In this document: positions 42,881-53,632 of the stretch, one piece after another
Layout of the letters: each line of letters starts with the position of its first letter
How positions within the stretch are numbered: the stretch's first letter is position 1
NCBI RefSeq assembly: GCF_014284335.1
Contig: NZ_JACOGF010000012.1
Location: forward strand, 124,001 to 188,000
Length of the DNA stretch: 64,000 nt
Direction: 5' to 3'
DNA from: Undibacterium hunanense
Lineage (GTDB): Bacteria > Pseudomonadota > Gammaproteobacteria > Burkholderiales > Burkholderiaceae_D
Notes under the pieces: generated by a model
What the model was told of the DNA's origin: nothing
The model's database searches: none
Seen by the model: the letters and a program-made list of their open reading frames with translations, nothing else
Translations under genes and position numbers: made by a program

Positions 42881-45800
42881 ATGCTTTCCGCCAGCCTGCA
42901 CTATTTGAAAAACAGCTGGAAAAATGGACAAATGCGAATGGGCTCGTACATGGCTGCCGGTGCGGCAGAATTGCCCTTGCGGGCAGATCTGTACAGCGCC
43001 CTGCAAATGGAACAGCATGGCCGCATACTCGCCAATAGCCACAAACTGAGTTCCGTGTTTGGCCGTGACCAGTTGCTGTCACGACTGGCGGACAATCAGC
43101 TCATCATCATGAATACCTGCAGTCTGCTGACCGAAGCCGTCAAGGATGGTCAGCAGGTGACACCGGCAGCAGCGTGGCTACTCGACAACTTTTATCTGAT
43201 TGAGGAACAAATACGTACCGCCAGGCGTCACCTGCCCAAGAACTACAGCAAAGAACTACCACGACTGCTGCGCGGCAGCGCAGCAGGCAGACCACGGGTT
43301 TATGACATTGCACTCGAAACAATCTCACATGGTGATGGCCGGGTTGATCCGGAAAATCTGAGCCGCTTCATCAGCGCCTATCAACTGGTTTCCGTCCTGA
43401 AACTGGGTGAACTATGGGCTATTCCCATCATGCTGCGTCTGGCGCTGATAGAAAACCTGCGTCGGGTTGCGACGCGTCTGACCAATGCCCACAAGAGTCG
43501 CGATCTGGCAGCATCATGGGCAAGCAGGATGACAGAAACCGCCGACAATGATCCCAGCAACCTGATATTGCTGGTGGCAGACATGTCGCGTTCGCACCCC
43601 CCTTTGGAAAGTGCCTTTGTTGCCGAGATGGTCAGGCGCCTGCAAGGCCAGGGGCCTGCCCTGGCCTTGCCATTGAACTGGCTATCTCAGCGACTGGCAG
43701 AAAACGGGCAGACCATAGAACAACTGGTGCATCAGGAATCACAACAACAGGCTGCCGATCAGGTTTCCATCAGCAATAGCATAGGCAGTTTGCGGTTTCT
43801 TACCGCCATGGACTGGCGTGAATTTGTAGAAAACATGAGTGTCGTTGATCGCTTTCTGCGTGATGACCCGGCCGGCATTTATGCCGGGATGGATTTTGCT
43901 ACCCGTGATATGTACCGGCACGCTGTTGAGAAAATTGCCAAACGCAGTACCCTGACCGAATCCGAGATCGCCGGCAACGCCATCCGTTATGCGCATGAAT
44001 GCGCAGTCAAAAAAGGACATACTGACCGCAGCGCCCATGTAGGTTATTTCCTGGTTGGCAAAGGCGTCACCGAACTGGAACGCTCCGCTGCCATCCACTT
44101 GCCCTTGCCAGAATTGATACAGCATGCCGGACGAAAATCTGCATTCAGCATTTACATAGGCAGCATCATCATTGTGAGTTTGCTGACTACCGGCCTGCTC
44201 TTTGGTCTGGCCAGACAATATGCCACCAATGTCTATATATTGATCACGTTTACTTTGGCCAGCCTGCTGGCCAGCAGCCAGTTTGCTCTGAATATGGTGA
44301 ACTGGATAGTGACACTGATTGCGCTACCGCGCCCCTTGCCCCGCATGGATTTTTCAAAAGGGATACCAGTCGAATTCAGCACTCTGGTGGTCGTGCCATC
44401 GCTGCTGATCGACCTGCAAAGCATTGACAATTTATGCGATGCCATGGAAATACGCTTTTTGGCCAACAGTGATGCCAATCTGCGGTTTTGCCTGCTGACA
44501 GACTTCACGGATGCCGATCAGGAACATCTTCCCGAAGACGCCATCTTGCTGGACCGTCTAAGCCGCAATACGGCAGAGCTGAACCGTAAATATCCACGTC
44601 CGGGCGGTGATCATTTTCTGGCCATGCACAGGCCCAGAGTATGGAATTCGCAAGAAAAAATCTGGATGGCCTATGAGAGAAAACGTGGAAAACTGGGCGC
44701 TCTGAATAGCTACCTGCGTGGCGGGGGCGACCAGGTTTTCACCTGCATCATTGGTAATGTCAGCGGTCTGGAGCGCATGAAGTATGTCATCACCCTGGAC
44801 ACCGATACCGAACTGCCGCGTGATGCAGCCCGCAAATTTGCGGCAGCCATGGCACATCCCCTGAACCGCGCCAGTTACGATGAAGATAAAAAGAGAGTCG
44901 TCGAAGGTTACGGTATTTTGCAACCACGCGTGGCTGTCAGTCTGCCGGAAAAAGATGCCTCTTTCTATAAATTATTATGCAGCGGTGACGTAGGTATTGA
45001 TCCGTATACGCGCAGTGTCTCTGATGTCTATCAGGATGTGTTCGGAGAAGGTTCTTTCATAGGAAAAGGGATTTACGATATTGATGTCTTTGAGCATGCG
45101 CTGAAAGACCGTATGCCGGAAAACCGTATTCTGAGTCACGATCTGCTGGAAGGCTGTTATGCCCGCGCCGGTTTGCTCAGTGACGTACAACTGTATGAAG
45201 AGTATCCGTCGTCCTATCTGGCCGATGTCAAACGCAGGCATCGCTGGATACGCGGTGACTGGCAGATCGCCTCATGGCTGCTGCCCAAAGTTCCTGGCAT
45301 GGGAAAAACCCGGCATACCAATACGCTGTCTATGTTGTCGCGCTGGAAATTGCTGGATAACTTGAGACGCAGCCTGGTGCCGGTTGCGCTGACAACGTTT
45401 CTCATCATTGGCTGGAGCGCCATCAGCCATGCATGGCTGTGGAATAGCGTAATGATTGCTTTCTTGCTGCTGCCATCGCTTAGCGCGTTTTTCCTGGGCC
45501 TGTTTCAGCAGCCTGAAGATGTTTTCTTTCGCCAGCATTTACTCTCCCTGCTCCGCTCAACCAGGCAGCATTTCATGCAGGCTTTCCTGAATCTTGCCTT
45601 TTTACCTTTTGAAGCCTGGACAAATGCCGACGCCATCATCCGTACCCAATGGCGGGTTATCGTTAGCCGCCACCATTTGCTGGAATGGAATCCTTCCATC
45701 ATCAGCAATCACCAGAATGGAAACGGTATATGGAGTAGCATACGTCGCATGTGGATGGCACCGGCCCTGTCTCTGCTGATATTGGCCGGGCTGCTGTGGG

Positions 45801-48800
45801 AAAAAAACGCAGCCCTGGCAGCAGCCTTGCCGTTTCTTCTGCTTTGGGCAGGCTCACCGTTGCTGGCTTATCGCATCAGCCGTGCCCAGACCAGACGTGA
45901 TGCACATCTGTCACCATCACAAACCGCTTTTCTGCATGCCCTGTCACGCAAGACCTGGCTTTTCTTTGAAACATATGTCGATGCCGAAGACAATTGGCTG
46001 CCACCTGACAATGTGCAATTTCAGCCTGTTGCAGTCACTGCACACCGCACCTCGCCAACAAATATGGGGTTGTCCCTGCTGGCCAACCTGGCCGCCTATG
46101 ATTTTGCCTATATACCAGCCGGTCAGTTGTTGCAGCGCACGCAAAATACCTTTGGCAGCCTGGCCAAACTGGAACGTTTCCAGGGGCATTTTTACAATTG
46201 GTATGACACCAAAACCCTGAGTCCGCTGCAGCCACTGTATATCTCCACGGTGGATAGCGGCAACCTCGCCGGTCATTTGCTGACCTTGCGACCTGGCTTG
46301 CGTGAGCTGATCGATGCCCCCATCTGTCAAGCCAATATTTTTTGCGGCTTGCGTGACACATTTCAGATTTTGAAACAGGAACTCAACGGTGAAATACCAG
46401 ATCAACTCAGTGGATTTGCTGCCGATCTGGATAACCTGTGCCTGACCTCGGCCCATTCCCTGACTGTTATCCATGATTGCTTGCGCAGGCTAACTTACCA
46501 TGCCGATGTGTATTTAAATCATTTGCATCTGGCCAGCGATGCCCCGGTCCAGATATGGGCATCTGCATTAAGCAGACAATGTCACGCGCAACTGGATGAA
46601 ATCATCTTTCTTGCGCCCTGGGTCAGCTTGCCGGATCCGGCCAAATGGATGCAAGCCCACCCTGAACTGGATATCATCCCCAGTTTGCAGACGCTGGCAA
46701 AACTGGTGGATGCCCTGCCATCTCTGGAAAACGACAGTCTTGCCAGCCATCAGCGCACAGAACCTGAAGCTGCAAATCATAGCCTGGCCATGCTGATCAG
46801 CGAAGCCAGCCAGCGCGCAGCCATGCGTATTCTGCAAATCCAGCAGTTGATACTGCAGACAGGCGAGTTTGCCAGAATGGAATATGACTTCCTGTATGAC
46901 GCCACGACGCACTTGCTGACCATCGGTTACAACGTGCACGAAAGACGACGGGATGCTGGCTGCTATGATCTGCTGGCATCAGAAGCCAGACTGGCTACAT
47001 TTGTCGCCATCGCACAAGGGCAAATTCCACAGGAAAGCTGGTTTGCACTGGGAAGACAGTTAACCATCGCTGGCGGCGAACCCATCCTGCTGTCGTGGAG
47101 CGGGTCAATGTTTGAATACCTGATGCCACTGCTGGTCATGCCTAATTTTCAGAATACCCTGCTGGACCAGACTTACCGGTCGGTCGTGCAACGGCAGATA
47201 GAATACGGACAGCAGCGCAATGTTCCCTGGGGTATTTCCGAATCGGGGTACAACACTTTCGATGCGCAGTTAAATTATCAGTATCGCGCATTCGGTGTGC
47301 CAGGACTGGGCTTCAAACGCGGCCTTGGTGACGATCTGGTGATCGCCCCCTATGCATCAATGATGGCACTGATGGTGGTGCCAGAACAGGCCTGCAGCAA
47401 TCTGGAGCAGTTGTCGGCCCAGGGCTTTGAAGGAAAATTCGGTTTCTTTGAAGCCATAGACTACACGCCATCACGTCTGCCACGCGGTCAGGCATACACG
47501 GTGATCCGTTCTTTCATGGTGCATCACCAGGGTATGGGATTTCTGTCGCTGGCTTACCTGCTGCTGGACCGTCCTTTGCAAAGACGCTTTGAATCTGATC
47601 CTTTTTTCCAGGCAACCATGTCGCTGTTGCACGAAAGGGTACCAAAGGCTACTGCCACCTACTCGAATACGACGGAACTGGCTGATATCCGTACCGGCCA
47701 TGCTGGTCAGGAAATGCCTTTACGGATACTCCATCACGTCAACACCAGGACACCCGAAGTACAGCTCTTGTCGAATGGTCGCTACCACGTCATGATCAGC
47801 AATACCGGCGGCAGCTATAGCCGCTGGAATGATCTTGCCGTCACCCGCTGGGCAGAAGACAGCACACGTGATCACTGGGGCACCTTCTGTTATGTCAGGG
47901 ATGTGGAAAGCGGACGCTACTGGTCAACCGCCTTCCAGCCCTGCCTGGTAACCTCACCCAATTATGAAGTCATCTTCTCGGAAGGTCGTGCGGAATTCCG
48001 CCGCAGTGACAACAATCTCGATATGCATACCGAAATTGTGGTGTCACCGGAAGATGACATCGAATTGCGTCGCACCCGCATTACCAACCGTTCACGCACT
48101 CGCCGCACCATAGACTTTACTACCTATGCAGAAGTAGTGCTGGCACCAGCAGCCGCAGATGCCATGCATCCTGCTTTCAGCAAACTGTTCGTGGAAACCA
48201 GTATTTTGCCGGCGCAACATGCGATAGTCTGTGCACGCCGTCCCCGCTCGGTCGATGAAAAAGTACCCAGCATGTTCCATCTGATAGCGCTGCATGGTGC
48301 GGGGATGGACAAACTGTCGTATGAGACCGACCGCGCAAAATTTATCGGTCGTGGCAACACACTGGAAAAACCGGATGCAATGCGGGTTGGCAGGCTATCC
48401 GGCAGTCATGGTTCAGTGCTGGACCCGGTGGTTGCCATACGCTGCCAGATTACCCTGGAAGCAGAACAGGTCGTCACTATTGACGTGGTGACCGGCATTG
48501 CTGAAAACCGTGATCTCTGTCTGGCATTAATAGAAAAATACCAGGATCAGCATCTGGCTGACCGCGTGATAGAACTGTCATGGACCCATAATCAGGTGGT
48601 CTTGCGGCAGTTGAATGCGACCGAAACCGATGCGCAACTATATGGCAGGCTGGCCAATTCGGTCATTTATGTCAATCCCCTGCTGCGTGCAGATGCCAGC
48701 GTATTGATACGCAACCACCGCGGCCAGTCAGGCTTGTGGAGTTATGCCATTTCGGGTGATCTGCCTATTGTCCTGTTGCAAATCAATCATCAGGACAATA

Positions 48801-51610
48801 TAGAACTGGTACGGCAACTGGTGCAGGCACATGCCTATTGGCGCGCCAAAGGCCTGGCGGTGGATCTGGTAATCTGGAATGAAGATCACGCCAACTACAG
48901 ACAGGCATTGCAGGACCAGATTATCGGCCTGATCTCTTCTGTCACCGGCACCCATGCCATAGAGAGACCCGGCGGCATTTTTGTGCGCCTGGTAGAACAG
49001 ATTTCCAACGAAGATAAAATCCTGTTTCAATCCGTTGCCCGCGTTATCCTGAGTGATAACCGGGGTACGCTGGCAGAACAATTGAACCGTCGCGACCTGC
49101 TGGAAGTAAAGGTTCCGAAACTGGTACCGACCAGGTCTGCATCGTATGACATCAGCCGCACTGCGCCGGCCCGGAATCCGCAGAAGGAGCAGTTACATGC
49201 CGACAATGGGCTCGGTGGTTTTTCTGAAGATGGCCGGGAATACGTCATCACCACCAGTGCGGCCCGGACCACACCGGCCCCTTGGGTGAATATATTGGCC
49301 AACCCGCATTTTGGCAGCGTTATATCCGAAAGCGGGCAGGCGTATACCTGGGCCGAAAATGCCCACGAATTTCGTCTTACGCCATGGAATAATGACCCGG
49401 TCTGCGATAGCAGTGGCGAAGCCTTCTACCTGCGCGACGAAGATACCGGCGCTATCTGGTCACCCACCGCCTTGCCTTGTCGTGGCAGCGGCGATTACAC
49501 CACACGGCACGGTTTTGGATACAGCATTTTCACCCATGAAGAAAATGCTGTGCGGACAGAGCTGACGGTCTTTGTTGCGCTTGATTGTGCCATCAAATAC
49601 AGCATCCTGAGGGTGCAGAATCTTTCGGAAGAACAAAGGAATCTGTCTGCCACGGGCTATGTGGAATGGGTACTGGGCGATCTTCGTCCAAAATCAGCCA
49701 TGCACATCGTCACAGGCATTGACCCGGCCAGCGGTTGCCTGGTCGCACGCAATCCTTACAATACCGAATTCCAGGGGCGTACCGCCTTCTTTGATATCGA
49801 CAGCAATAACCGTAGTTATACCGGTGACCGCAATGAATTCATAGGGCGAAACGGTCATCTGCAACAGCCGGCGGCACTGGAAAGAATACGTCTGTCCGGT
49901 AAAACAGGAGCCGGGCTTGATCCCTGTGGGGCTTTGCAGCTTGCTTTTGAACTGAGCGCCGGTCAGGAAAAAGTCATGGTCTTCATGCTGGGCATGGCCA
50001 ATGCCTCGCAAGCGAATATCACGCCACTGATACTCGAGCGTCGCGGCATCGTGGCCGCAGAGCAGGCTTTGGCCAAGGTACATCAGTACTGGCGTGAAAC
50101 GCTGGGTACAGTGCAGGTGAATACGCCGGACCAGGGCCTGAACATGCTCGCCAATGGCTGGCTGCTGTACCAGACCATCGCCTGCCGCCTGTGGGCACGC
50201 AGCGGCTATTACCAGTCAGGTGGCGCATTTGGTTTCCGCGACCAGTTGCAAGACAGCATGGCGCTGGTACATACGCAGCAAAAACTGGCCAGGGATCAAT
50301 TGCTGCTGTCTGCGGCCCATCAGTTCAGTGAAGGTGATGTACAGCACTGGTGGCATCCACCTTCAGACCGTGGGGTACGCACCCACTGCTCGGACGACTA
50401 TCTGTGGCTGCCACTGGCGGTGGCGCGCTATGTGAGCGCCAGCGGTGATCGTGGTATTTTGAACGAACAGATTTTCTATATCGAAGCCCGTGCCGTGAAT
50501 CAGGATGAAGATTCCTATTACGATTTACCGGTCCGGTCGGGGCAATCTGCCAGTCTGTATTCGCATTGTGTGAAGGCGATACAGCACGGGCTGCGCTTTG
50601 GCAGCCACGGCCTGCCCCTGATCGGTTCATGTGACTGGAATGACGGCATGGATAAGGTAGGCCATCTGGGTAAAGGCGAAAGTGTCTGGCTGGCGTTTTT
50701 CCTGCATCAGGTATTGACGCGCTTTGCCGACATCGCACGCCTGCAGCAAGATCATGATTTTGCTGCACTGTGCAAAGACCAGGCCAGACAACTTTCTAAA
50801 AACATTGATGAACATGCCTGGGATGGCGACTGGTACCGGCGCGCCTATTTCGATGACGGCAGTGCTCTGGGTTCGGCACACAATGTGGAATGCCAGATCG
50901 ACTCGATATCGCAAAGCTGGGCTGTGCTGTCCGAAGCGGCGGATCCCCAGCGGGCATTGCACGCCATGCAGGCAGTTGATCAGCGCCTGGTGCGTCGCCA
51001 GGACCAGATCATACAATTGCTGCAGCCGGCCTTTGACCAGTCGGGCCAAAATCCCGGCTATATCCGTGGTTATGTTCCTGGTGTGCGCGAGAATGGCGGG
51101 CAATACACCCATGCTGCAATCTGGACGGCCATGGCCTTCGCCAAAATGGGGGATGCAGAGCGTGCCTGGGATGCTTTTCAAATCATCAATCCAATTAACC
51201 ATGGCAATTCTGTGGACACCATAGCCCGCTACAAGGTGGAACCCTATGTCGTGGCTGCCGACGTCTATGCAGCAGAGCCGCATATCGGCCGGGGTGGCTG
51301 GACCTGGTACACCGGCTCTGCCGGCTGGATGTATACCTTCATCATGGAATCGCTGCTGGGGCTCAGACGGGAAGGCAATCATCTGTCATTCACTCCCTGC
51401 GTACCAGCTGACTGGAAAGACTTCAGCATGTGTTACCACTACCTGAACACGACTTACCATATCCATATCAGGCTGCAGGATGCCACATACGGACAAAGCA
51501 AGCTGTACGTAGATGGTGCTGTCATGGCGAATTTATCACTGACCTTGCTGGACGATAAACTGGAACACAAGGTAGAACTGGATTATGTACGCACTACCAC
51601 CAAATCCTAG
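42881..51610 (+). CDS. ndvB: Cyclic beta-1,2-glucan synthase (NdvB/ChvB type)
   Basis: A giant membrane protein of about 2,909 residues from ATG 42881. Membrane segments lie near 44145-44310 and 45380-45500. The GT84 glycosyltransferase region includes the DTDTELPRD motif at about 44797-44823. A glycoamylase-like domain has WGISESGYNTF near 47230. Two carbohydrate-binding sandwich regions follow, and the C-terminal GH94 phosphorylase-like domain has SCDWNDGMDKVG near 50627. It makes periplasmic cyclic beta-1,2-glucans, using UDP-glucose, with roles in osmotic adaptation and host interaction. The start is uncertain; the frame is open from 42710 and a GTG at 42854 has AGAAAGAA before it. Confidence 0.9.
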   Translation: MLSASLHYLKNSWKNGQMRMGSYMAAGAAELPLRADLYSALQMEQHGRILANSHKLSSVFGRDQLLSRLADNQLIIMNTCSLLTEAVKDGQQVTPAAAWLLDNFYLIEEQIRTARRHLPKNYSKELPRLLRGSAAGRPRVYDIALETISHGDGRVDPENLSRFISAYQLVSVLKLGELWAIPIMLRLALIENLRRVATRLTNAHKSRDLAASWASRMTETADNDPSNLILLVADMSRSHPPLESAFVAEMVRRLQGQGPALALPLNWLSQRLAENGQTIEQLVHQESQQQAADQVSISNSIGSLRFLTAMDWREFVENMSVVDRFLRDDPAGIYAGMDFATRDMYRHAVEKIAKRSTLTESEIAGNAIRYAHECAVKKGHTDRSAHVGYFLVGKGVTELERSAAIHLPLPELIQHAGRKSAFSIYIGSIIIVSLLTTGLLFGLARQYATNVYILITFTLASLLASSQFALNMVNWIVTLIALPRPLPRMDFSKGIPVEFSTLVVVPSLLIDLQSIDNLCDAMEIRFLANSDANLRFCLLTDFTDADQEHLPEDAILLDRLSRNTAELNRKYPRPGGDHFLAMHRPRVWNSQEKIWMAYERKRGKLGALNSYLRGGGDQVFTCIIGNVSGLERMKYVITLDTDTELPRDAARKFAAAMAHPLNRASYDEDKKRVVEGYGILQPRVAVSLPEKDASFYKLLCSGDVGIDPYTRSVSDVYQDVFGEGSFIGKGIYDIDVFEHALKDRMPENRILSHDLLEGCYARAGLLSDVQLYEEYPSSYLADVKRRHRWIRGDWQIASWLLPKVPGMGKTRHTNTLSMLSRWKLLDNLRRSLVPVALTTFLIIGWSAISHAWLWNSVMIAFLLLPSLSAFFLGLFQQPEDVFFRQHLLSLLRSTRQHFMQAFLNLAFLPFEAWTNADAIIRTQWRVIVSRHHLLEWNPSIISNHQNGNGIWSSIRRMWMAPALSLLILAGLLWEKNAALAAALPFLLLWAGSPLLAYRISRAQTRRDAHLSPSQTAFLHALSRKTWLFFETYVDAEDNWLPPDNVQFQPVAVTAHRTSPTNMGLSLLANLAAYDFAYIPAGQLLQRTQNTFGSLAKLERFQGHFYNWYDTKTLSPLQPLYISTVDSGNLAGHLLTLRPGLRELIDAPICQANIFCGLRDTFQILKQELNGEIPDQLSGFAADLDNLCLTSAHSLTVIHDCLRRLTYHADVYLNHLHLASDAPVQIWASALSRQCHAQLDEIIFLAPWVSLPDPAKWMQAHPELDIIPSLQTLAKLVDALPSLENDSLASHQRTEPEAANHSLAMLISEASQRAAMRILQIQQLILQTGEFARMEYDFLYDATTHLLTIGYNVHERRRDAGCYDLLASEARLATFVAIAQGQIPQESWFALGRQLTIAGGEPILLSWSGSMFEYLMPLLVMPNFQNTLLDQTYRSVVQRQIEYGQQRNVPWGISESGYNTFDAQLNYQYRAFGVPGLGFKRGLGDDLVIAPYASMMALMVVPEQACSNLEQLSAQGFEGKFGFFEAIDYTPSRLPRGQAYTVIRSFMVHHQGMGFLSLAYLLLDRPLQRRFESDPFFQATMSLLHERVPKATATYSNTTELADIRTGHAGQEMPLRILHHVNTRTPEVQLLSNGRYHVMISNTGGSYSRWNDLAVTRWAEDSTRDHWGTFCYVRDVESGRYWSTAFQPCLVTSPNYEVIFSEGRAEFRRSDNNLDMHTEIVVSPEDDIELRRTRITNRSRTRRTIDFTTYAEVVLAPAAADAMHPAFSKLFVETSILPAQHAIVCARRPRSVDEKVPSMFHLIALHGAGMDKLSYETDRAKFIGRGNTLEKPDAMRVGRLSGSHGSVLDPVVAIRCQITLEAEQVVTIDVVTGIAENRDLCLALIEKYQDQHLADRVIELSWTHNQVVLRQLNATETDAQLYGRLANSVIYVNPLLRADASVLIRNHRGQSGLWSYAISGDLPIVLLQINHQDNIELVRQLVQAHAYWRAKGLAVDLVIWNEDHANYRQALQDQIIGLISSVTGTHAIERPGGIFVRLVEQISNEDKILFQSVARVILSDNRGTLAEQLNRRDLLEVKVPKLVPTRSASYDISRTAPARNPQKEQLHADNGLGGFSEDGREYVITTSAARTTPAPWVNILANPHFGSVISESGQAYTWAENAHEFRLTPWNNDPVCDSSGEAFYLRDEDTGAIWSPTALPCRGSGDYTTRHGFGYSIFTHEENAVRTELTVFVALDCAIKYSILRVQNLSEEQRNLSATGYVEWVLGDLRPKSAMHIVTGIDPASGCLVARNPYNTEFQGRTAFFDIDSNNRSYTGDRNEFIGRNGHLQQPAALERIRLSGKTGAGLDPCGALQLAFELSAGQEKVMVFMLGMANASQANITPLILERRGIVAAEQALAKVHQYWRETLGTVQVNTPDQGLNMLANGWLLYQTIACRLWARSGYYQSGGAFGFRDQLQDSMALVHTQQKLARDQLLLSAAHQFSEGDVQHWWHPPSDRGVRTHCSDDYLWLPLAVARYVSASGDRGILNEQIFYIEARAVNQDEDSYYDLPVRSGQSASLYSHCVKAIQHGLRFGSHGLPLIGSCDWNDGMDKVGHLGKGESVWLAFFLHQVLTRFADIARLQQDHDFAALCKDQARQLSKNIDEHAWDGDWYRRAYFDDGSALGSAHNVECQIDSISQSWAVLSEAADPQRALHAMQAVDQRLVRRQDQIIQLLQPAFDQSGQNPGYIRGYVPGVRENGGQYTHAAIWTAMAFAKMGDAERAWDAFQIINPINHGNSVDTIARYKVEPYVVAADVYAAEPHIGRGGWTWYTGSAGWMYTFIMESLLGLRREGNHLSFTPCVPADWKDFSMCYHYLNTTYHIHIRLQDATYGQSKLYVDGAVMANLSLTLLDDKLEHKVELDYVRTTTKS

Positions 51611-51620
51611 TCGAAAATAA

Positions 51621-51702
51621 AGAATCATTGATGCAAGATGCCAGCCTTGTAAGGGTTGGCATCTTGCATCATTTCAAAGCATAAAAAAACAGGTCGTATG
51701 CT
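51621..51702. repeat. Diverged duplication, copy 1 (terminator segment)
   Basis: AGAATCATTGATGCAAGATG at the start through AACAGGTCGTATGCT matches 51885-51967 over its length with about a dozen differences. It ends exactly where the AGAACTC-type repeat begins, at 51703. Confidence 0.7.
51630..51670 (+). terminator. Terminator of ndvB
   Basis: A 15-base inverted repeat GATGCAAGATGCCA...TGGCATCTTGCATC lies 20 bases after the ndvB stop. Confidence 0.75.
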
Positions 51703-51871
51703 AGAACTCATTTCATAATTGGGGATGAGTGCGAGCAAAGCGTCAAGGGTGACACTTGCAGCCAAGGCTGGTGCCTTGGCAAGTGCGGTGTCACAACCTC
51801 GCACTGCAATGCGGCCAGCTCCAGAGGGGTTTGCCCCGTATTGATCACCCCTATTAATGAAATGAGTGCCA
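51703..51871. repeat. Dispersed palindromic repeat, AGAACTCATTTCAT family (short copy)
   Basis: About 169 bases with AGAACTCATTTCATAATTGG at the left and an imperfect complement ending GAAATGAGTGCC at the right. The interior (GAGTGCGAGCAAAGCGTC, CACTTGC) partly matches the right part of the 37572-37840 element. It lies between two copies of a terminator segment. Confidence 0.72.
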
Positions 51872-51884
51872 GCCATTAATAGAG

Positions 51885-51967
51885 AGAATCAATGACGCAA
51901 AACGCCAGCCTGGTAATGGCTGGCGTTTTGCATCATTTCAAGACATAAAAAAAACAGACCGTATGCT
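51885..51967. repeat. Diverged duplication, copy 2 (terminator segment)
   Basis: AGAATCAATGACGCAAAACG through AACAGACCGTATGCT. It retains a hairpin CAAAACGCCAGCC/GGCTGGCGTTTTG whose stem sequence has changed on both arms relative to copy 1, so both copies stay able to fold. Confidence 0.7.
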
Positions 51968-51982
51968 GGCAATAGCATACGG
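51947..51982 (-). terminator. Terminator of the crystallin-fold gene
   Basis: Leftward CCGTATGCT/AGCATACGG with a 6-base loop is followed by CTGTTTTTTTT, a strong rho-independent terminator about 54 bases past the stop at 52036. Confidence 0.85.
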
Positions 51983-52035
51983 CCATGTTGTCATCCATCA
52001 CCAGCCATGGATGCAATCGCAATCAGGTACTAGGA

Positions 52036-52839
52036 TTACAATCTTGGATCGCCATTGCGATTGACAGAAATGGTGGAACCCGGAGGCGTACTCATTTGCA
52101 CGCGGTGTTCTACGCCACGGTAATTGTATGTAACGTCCCAGTACTCGGGCTTGTTATTCGCTGTAGTTTCGCAACGACGCACGTCACGCTGGTAACTGTT
52201 GCCATTATTGCGTCCCACATTGGCGCCCAGTGCACCACCTGCTACGGCACCACCGGCTGTGGCCAGATCGCGACCAGTACCACCACCAACCTGATGACCA
52301 AGAATGCCACCTATCAAGGCACCGGCAATGGCACCGCCTACATTTGGCTCACTACGCTCGCCCTGTACTTGCTGACGTTCGATCCAGCAACGTTCACTTG
52401 GTGGACCAACCACGGCGCGCACCGATGTGACGGGTGCTTCGTACATGCTTTCATTCGGGCGACGGCGGTATTCATAGTTGGGTGTATCCAGGGGCGCTGG
52501 TGCTTCATTTTCATAACGACCGTTACCTCGCAGAGGGCGCACCGATGAAATACGATTGTTCAAACCCATGCCTGACAGGGTATCGTAGCTGCCTTTACGC
52601 AACACCATGCAACGACCACCAAAATTGGCGTCATCACAGACTTCCCAGCGACCACTGGTCACAATCGCAGACGAGGCCTGATCATTGAAGCCGCTGTTGC
52701 GTAAATTAGACTGTTGTCCGTTGGCATTGAAGGTACGCCCACGGAAGCCCTCACCTTCATAAAACGTGATCTGAGCACTTGCATGAGCAGCCAGAAGCAG
52801 GCCGGACAAACCGCATATCAATTTTATTTGCTGTTTCAT
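52036..52839 (-). CDS. Secreted beta/gamma-crystallin and glycine-zipper protein
   Basis: A 267-residue protein with a Sec signal peptide (AHASA). A beta/gamma-crystallin-like domain spans about 24-105 (ITFYEGEGFRGRTF, CDDANFGGRCMVLRKGSY, NNRISSVRPL). A proline-rich linker follows, then a glycine-zipper 2TM segment (about 165-215: NVGGAIAGALIGGILGHQVGGGTGRD). A C-terminal domain has YWDVTYNYRGVEHRVQM, typical of the surface-antigen 2TM family. Probably an outer-membrane/periplasmic protein. Ca2+ binding by the crystallin part is possible but unproven. Confidence 0.82.
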   Translation of the reverse strand: MKQQIKLICGLSGLLLAAHASAQITFYEGEGFRGRTFNANGQQSNLRNSGFNDQASSAIVTSGRWEVCDDANFGGRCMVLRKGSYDTLSGMGLNNRISSVRPLRGNGRYENEAPAPLDTPNYEYRRRPNESMYEAPVTSVRAVVGPPSERCWIERQQVQGERSEPNVGGAIAGALIGGILGHQVGGGTGRDLATAGGAVAGGALGANVGRNNGNSYQRDVRRCETTANNKPEYWDVTYNYRGVEHRVQMSTPPGSTISVNRNGDPRL

Positions 52840-53632
52840 TTATTTCTCCATAGTAGAAGTCCAGCTAAGAATGGGCACCATAGGTAGATTCCGCCAGATT
52901 TGAAAGAGAGCCTTTTCGGCATGGAACATTATCCAGACCCAAATGCCATGCGTATCAGAATGTACTGGAATCGGTTTAAAGTCTGTTCGTTGGCGTACAT
53001 AGCATTCTGTAGCCAGAGTGGCATCGCAAGAAACAAGACTCAGAAGTCGTGAAATAGACATAAATGCAACTATCAATGACATGATAACTGAAAAAGCCTC
53101 ATCTGATTGGCATGCCGGTTGATTGGGCATTTTTTTGGACAGGTAGCTGGCATGTAACAAGTGCGTGACAATCCTGTGGCAGGATTCCGACACTATCACG
53201 GCAGGGATATATCATTACTCATTCATGAATACAATTCATAAGCTTATGCGCATTTCCCCCACTATTCATAGATGCCCGGTTTGTTTACTATCTGGTATAT
53301 GGTGCATGTTGGTAGCCGCTGGGCATTATTTTTGCCCACTAGTATTCTGACCAGCCATCGCATCAATACCCTGGTGCATGTCGTTCCAGGTGCCTTCCCT
53401 GCTATCCGGGCGGATTGTTGCGTGATCATTTTTACCCTTTGTACAGTTTCCCGGACTAGCTGGAACTCATTTCATCAATAAGGATGAATTCTGGTCTGCA
53501 TTCACACCTATTGCACGTATTGCACCCATAGCACCCACTTCACCCATTTAGAGGCGAATGTAAAATGCGTTCCATGATCATGCTTTTTTCATCCAACAAG
53601 GCTTACCTGCCACAGTCCACCGGAGCCCTACA
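52840..53632. other. Long intergenic region before the RND operon
   Basis: About 790 bases. The leftward open frame 52840-53199 has no recognisable domain and poor codon character, and I regard it as noncoding. A fragment of the AGAACTC-family repeat is at 53462-53495. A degenerate CACCCA/GCACC-rich stretch is near 53515-53550. Promoter not identified. Confidence 0.4.
53462..53495. repeat. End fragment of the AGAACTCATTTCAT repeat family
   Basis: GGAACTCATTTCATCAATAA matches the terminal sequence of the elements at 37572 and 51703. Only a short piece is present, with TTCT at its other end. Confidence 0.6.

Noticed and set aside
52840..53199. Leftward 119-codon open frame after the crystallin-fold gene
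   Set aside because: No domain, odd residue use, no ribosome-binding site, and it starts in a region rich in chance frames.
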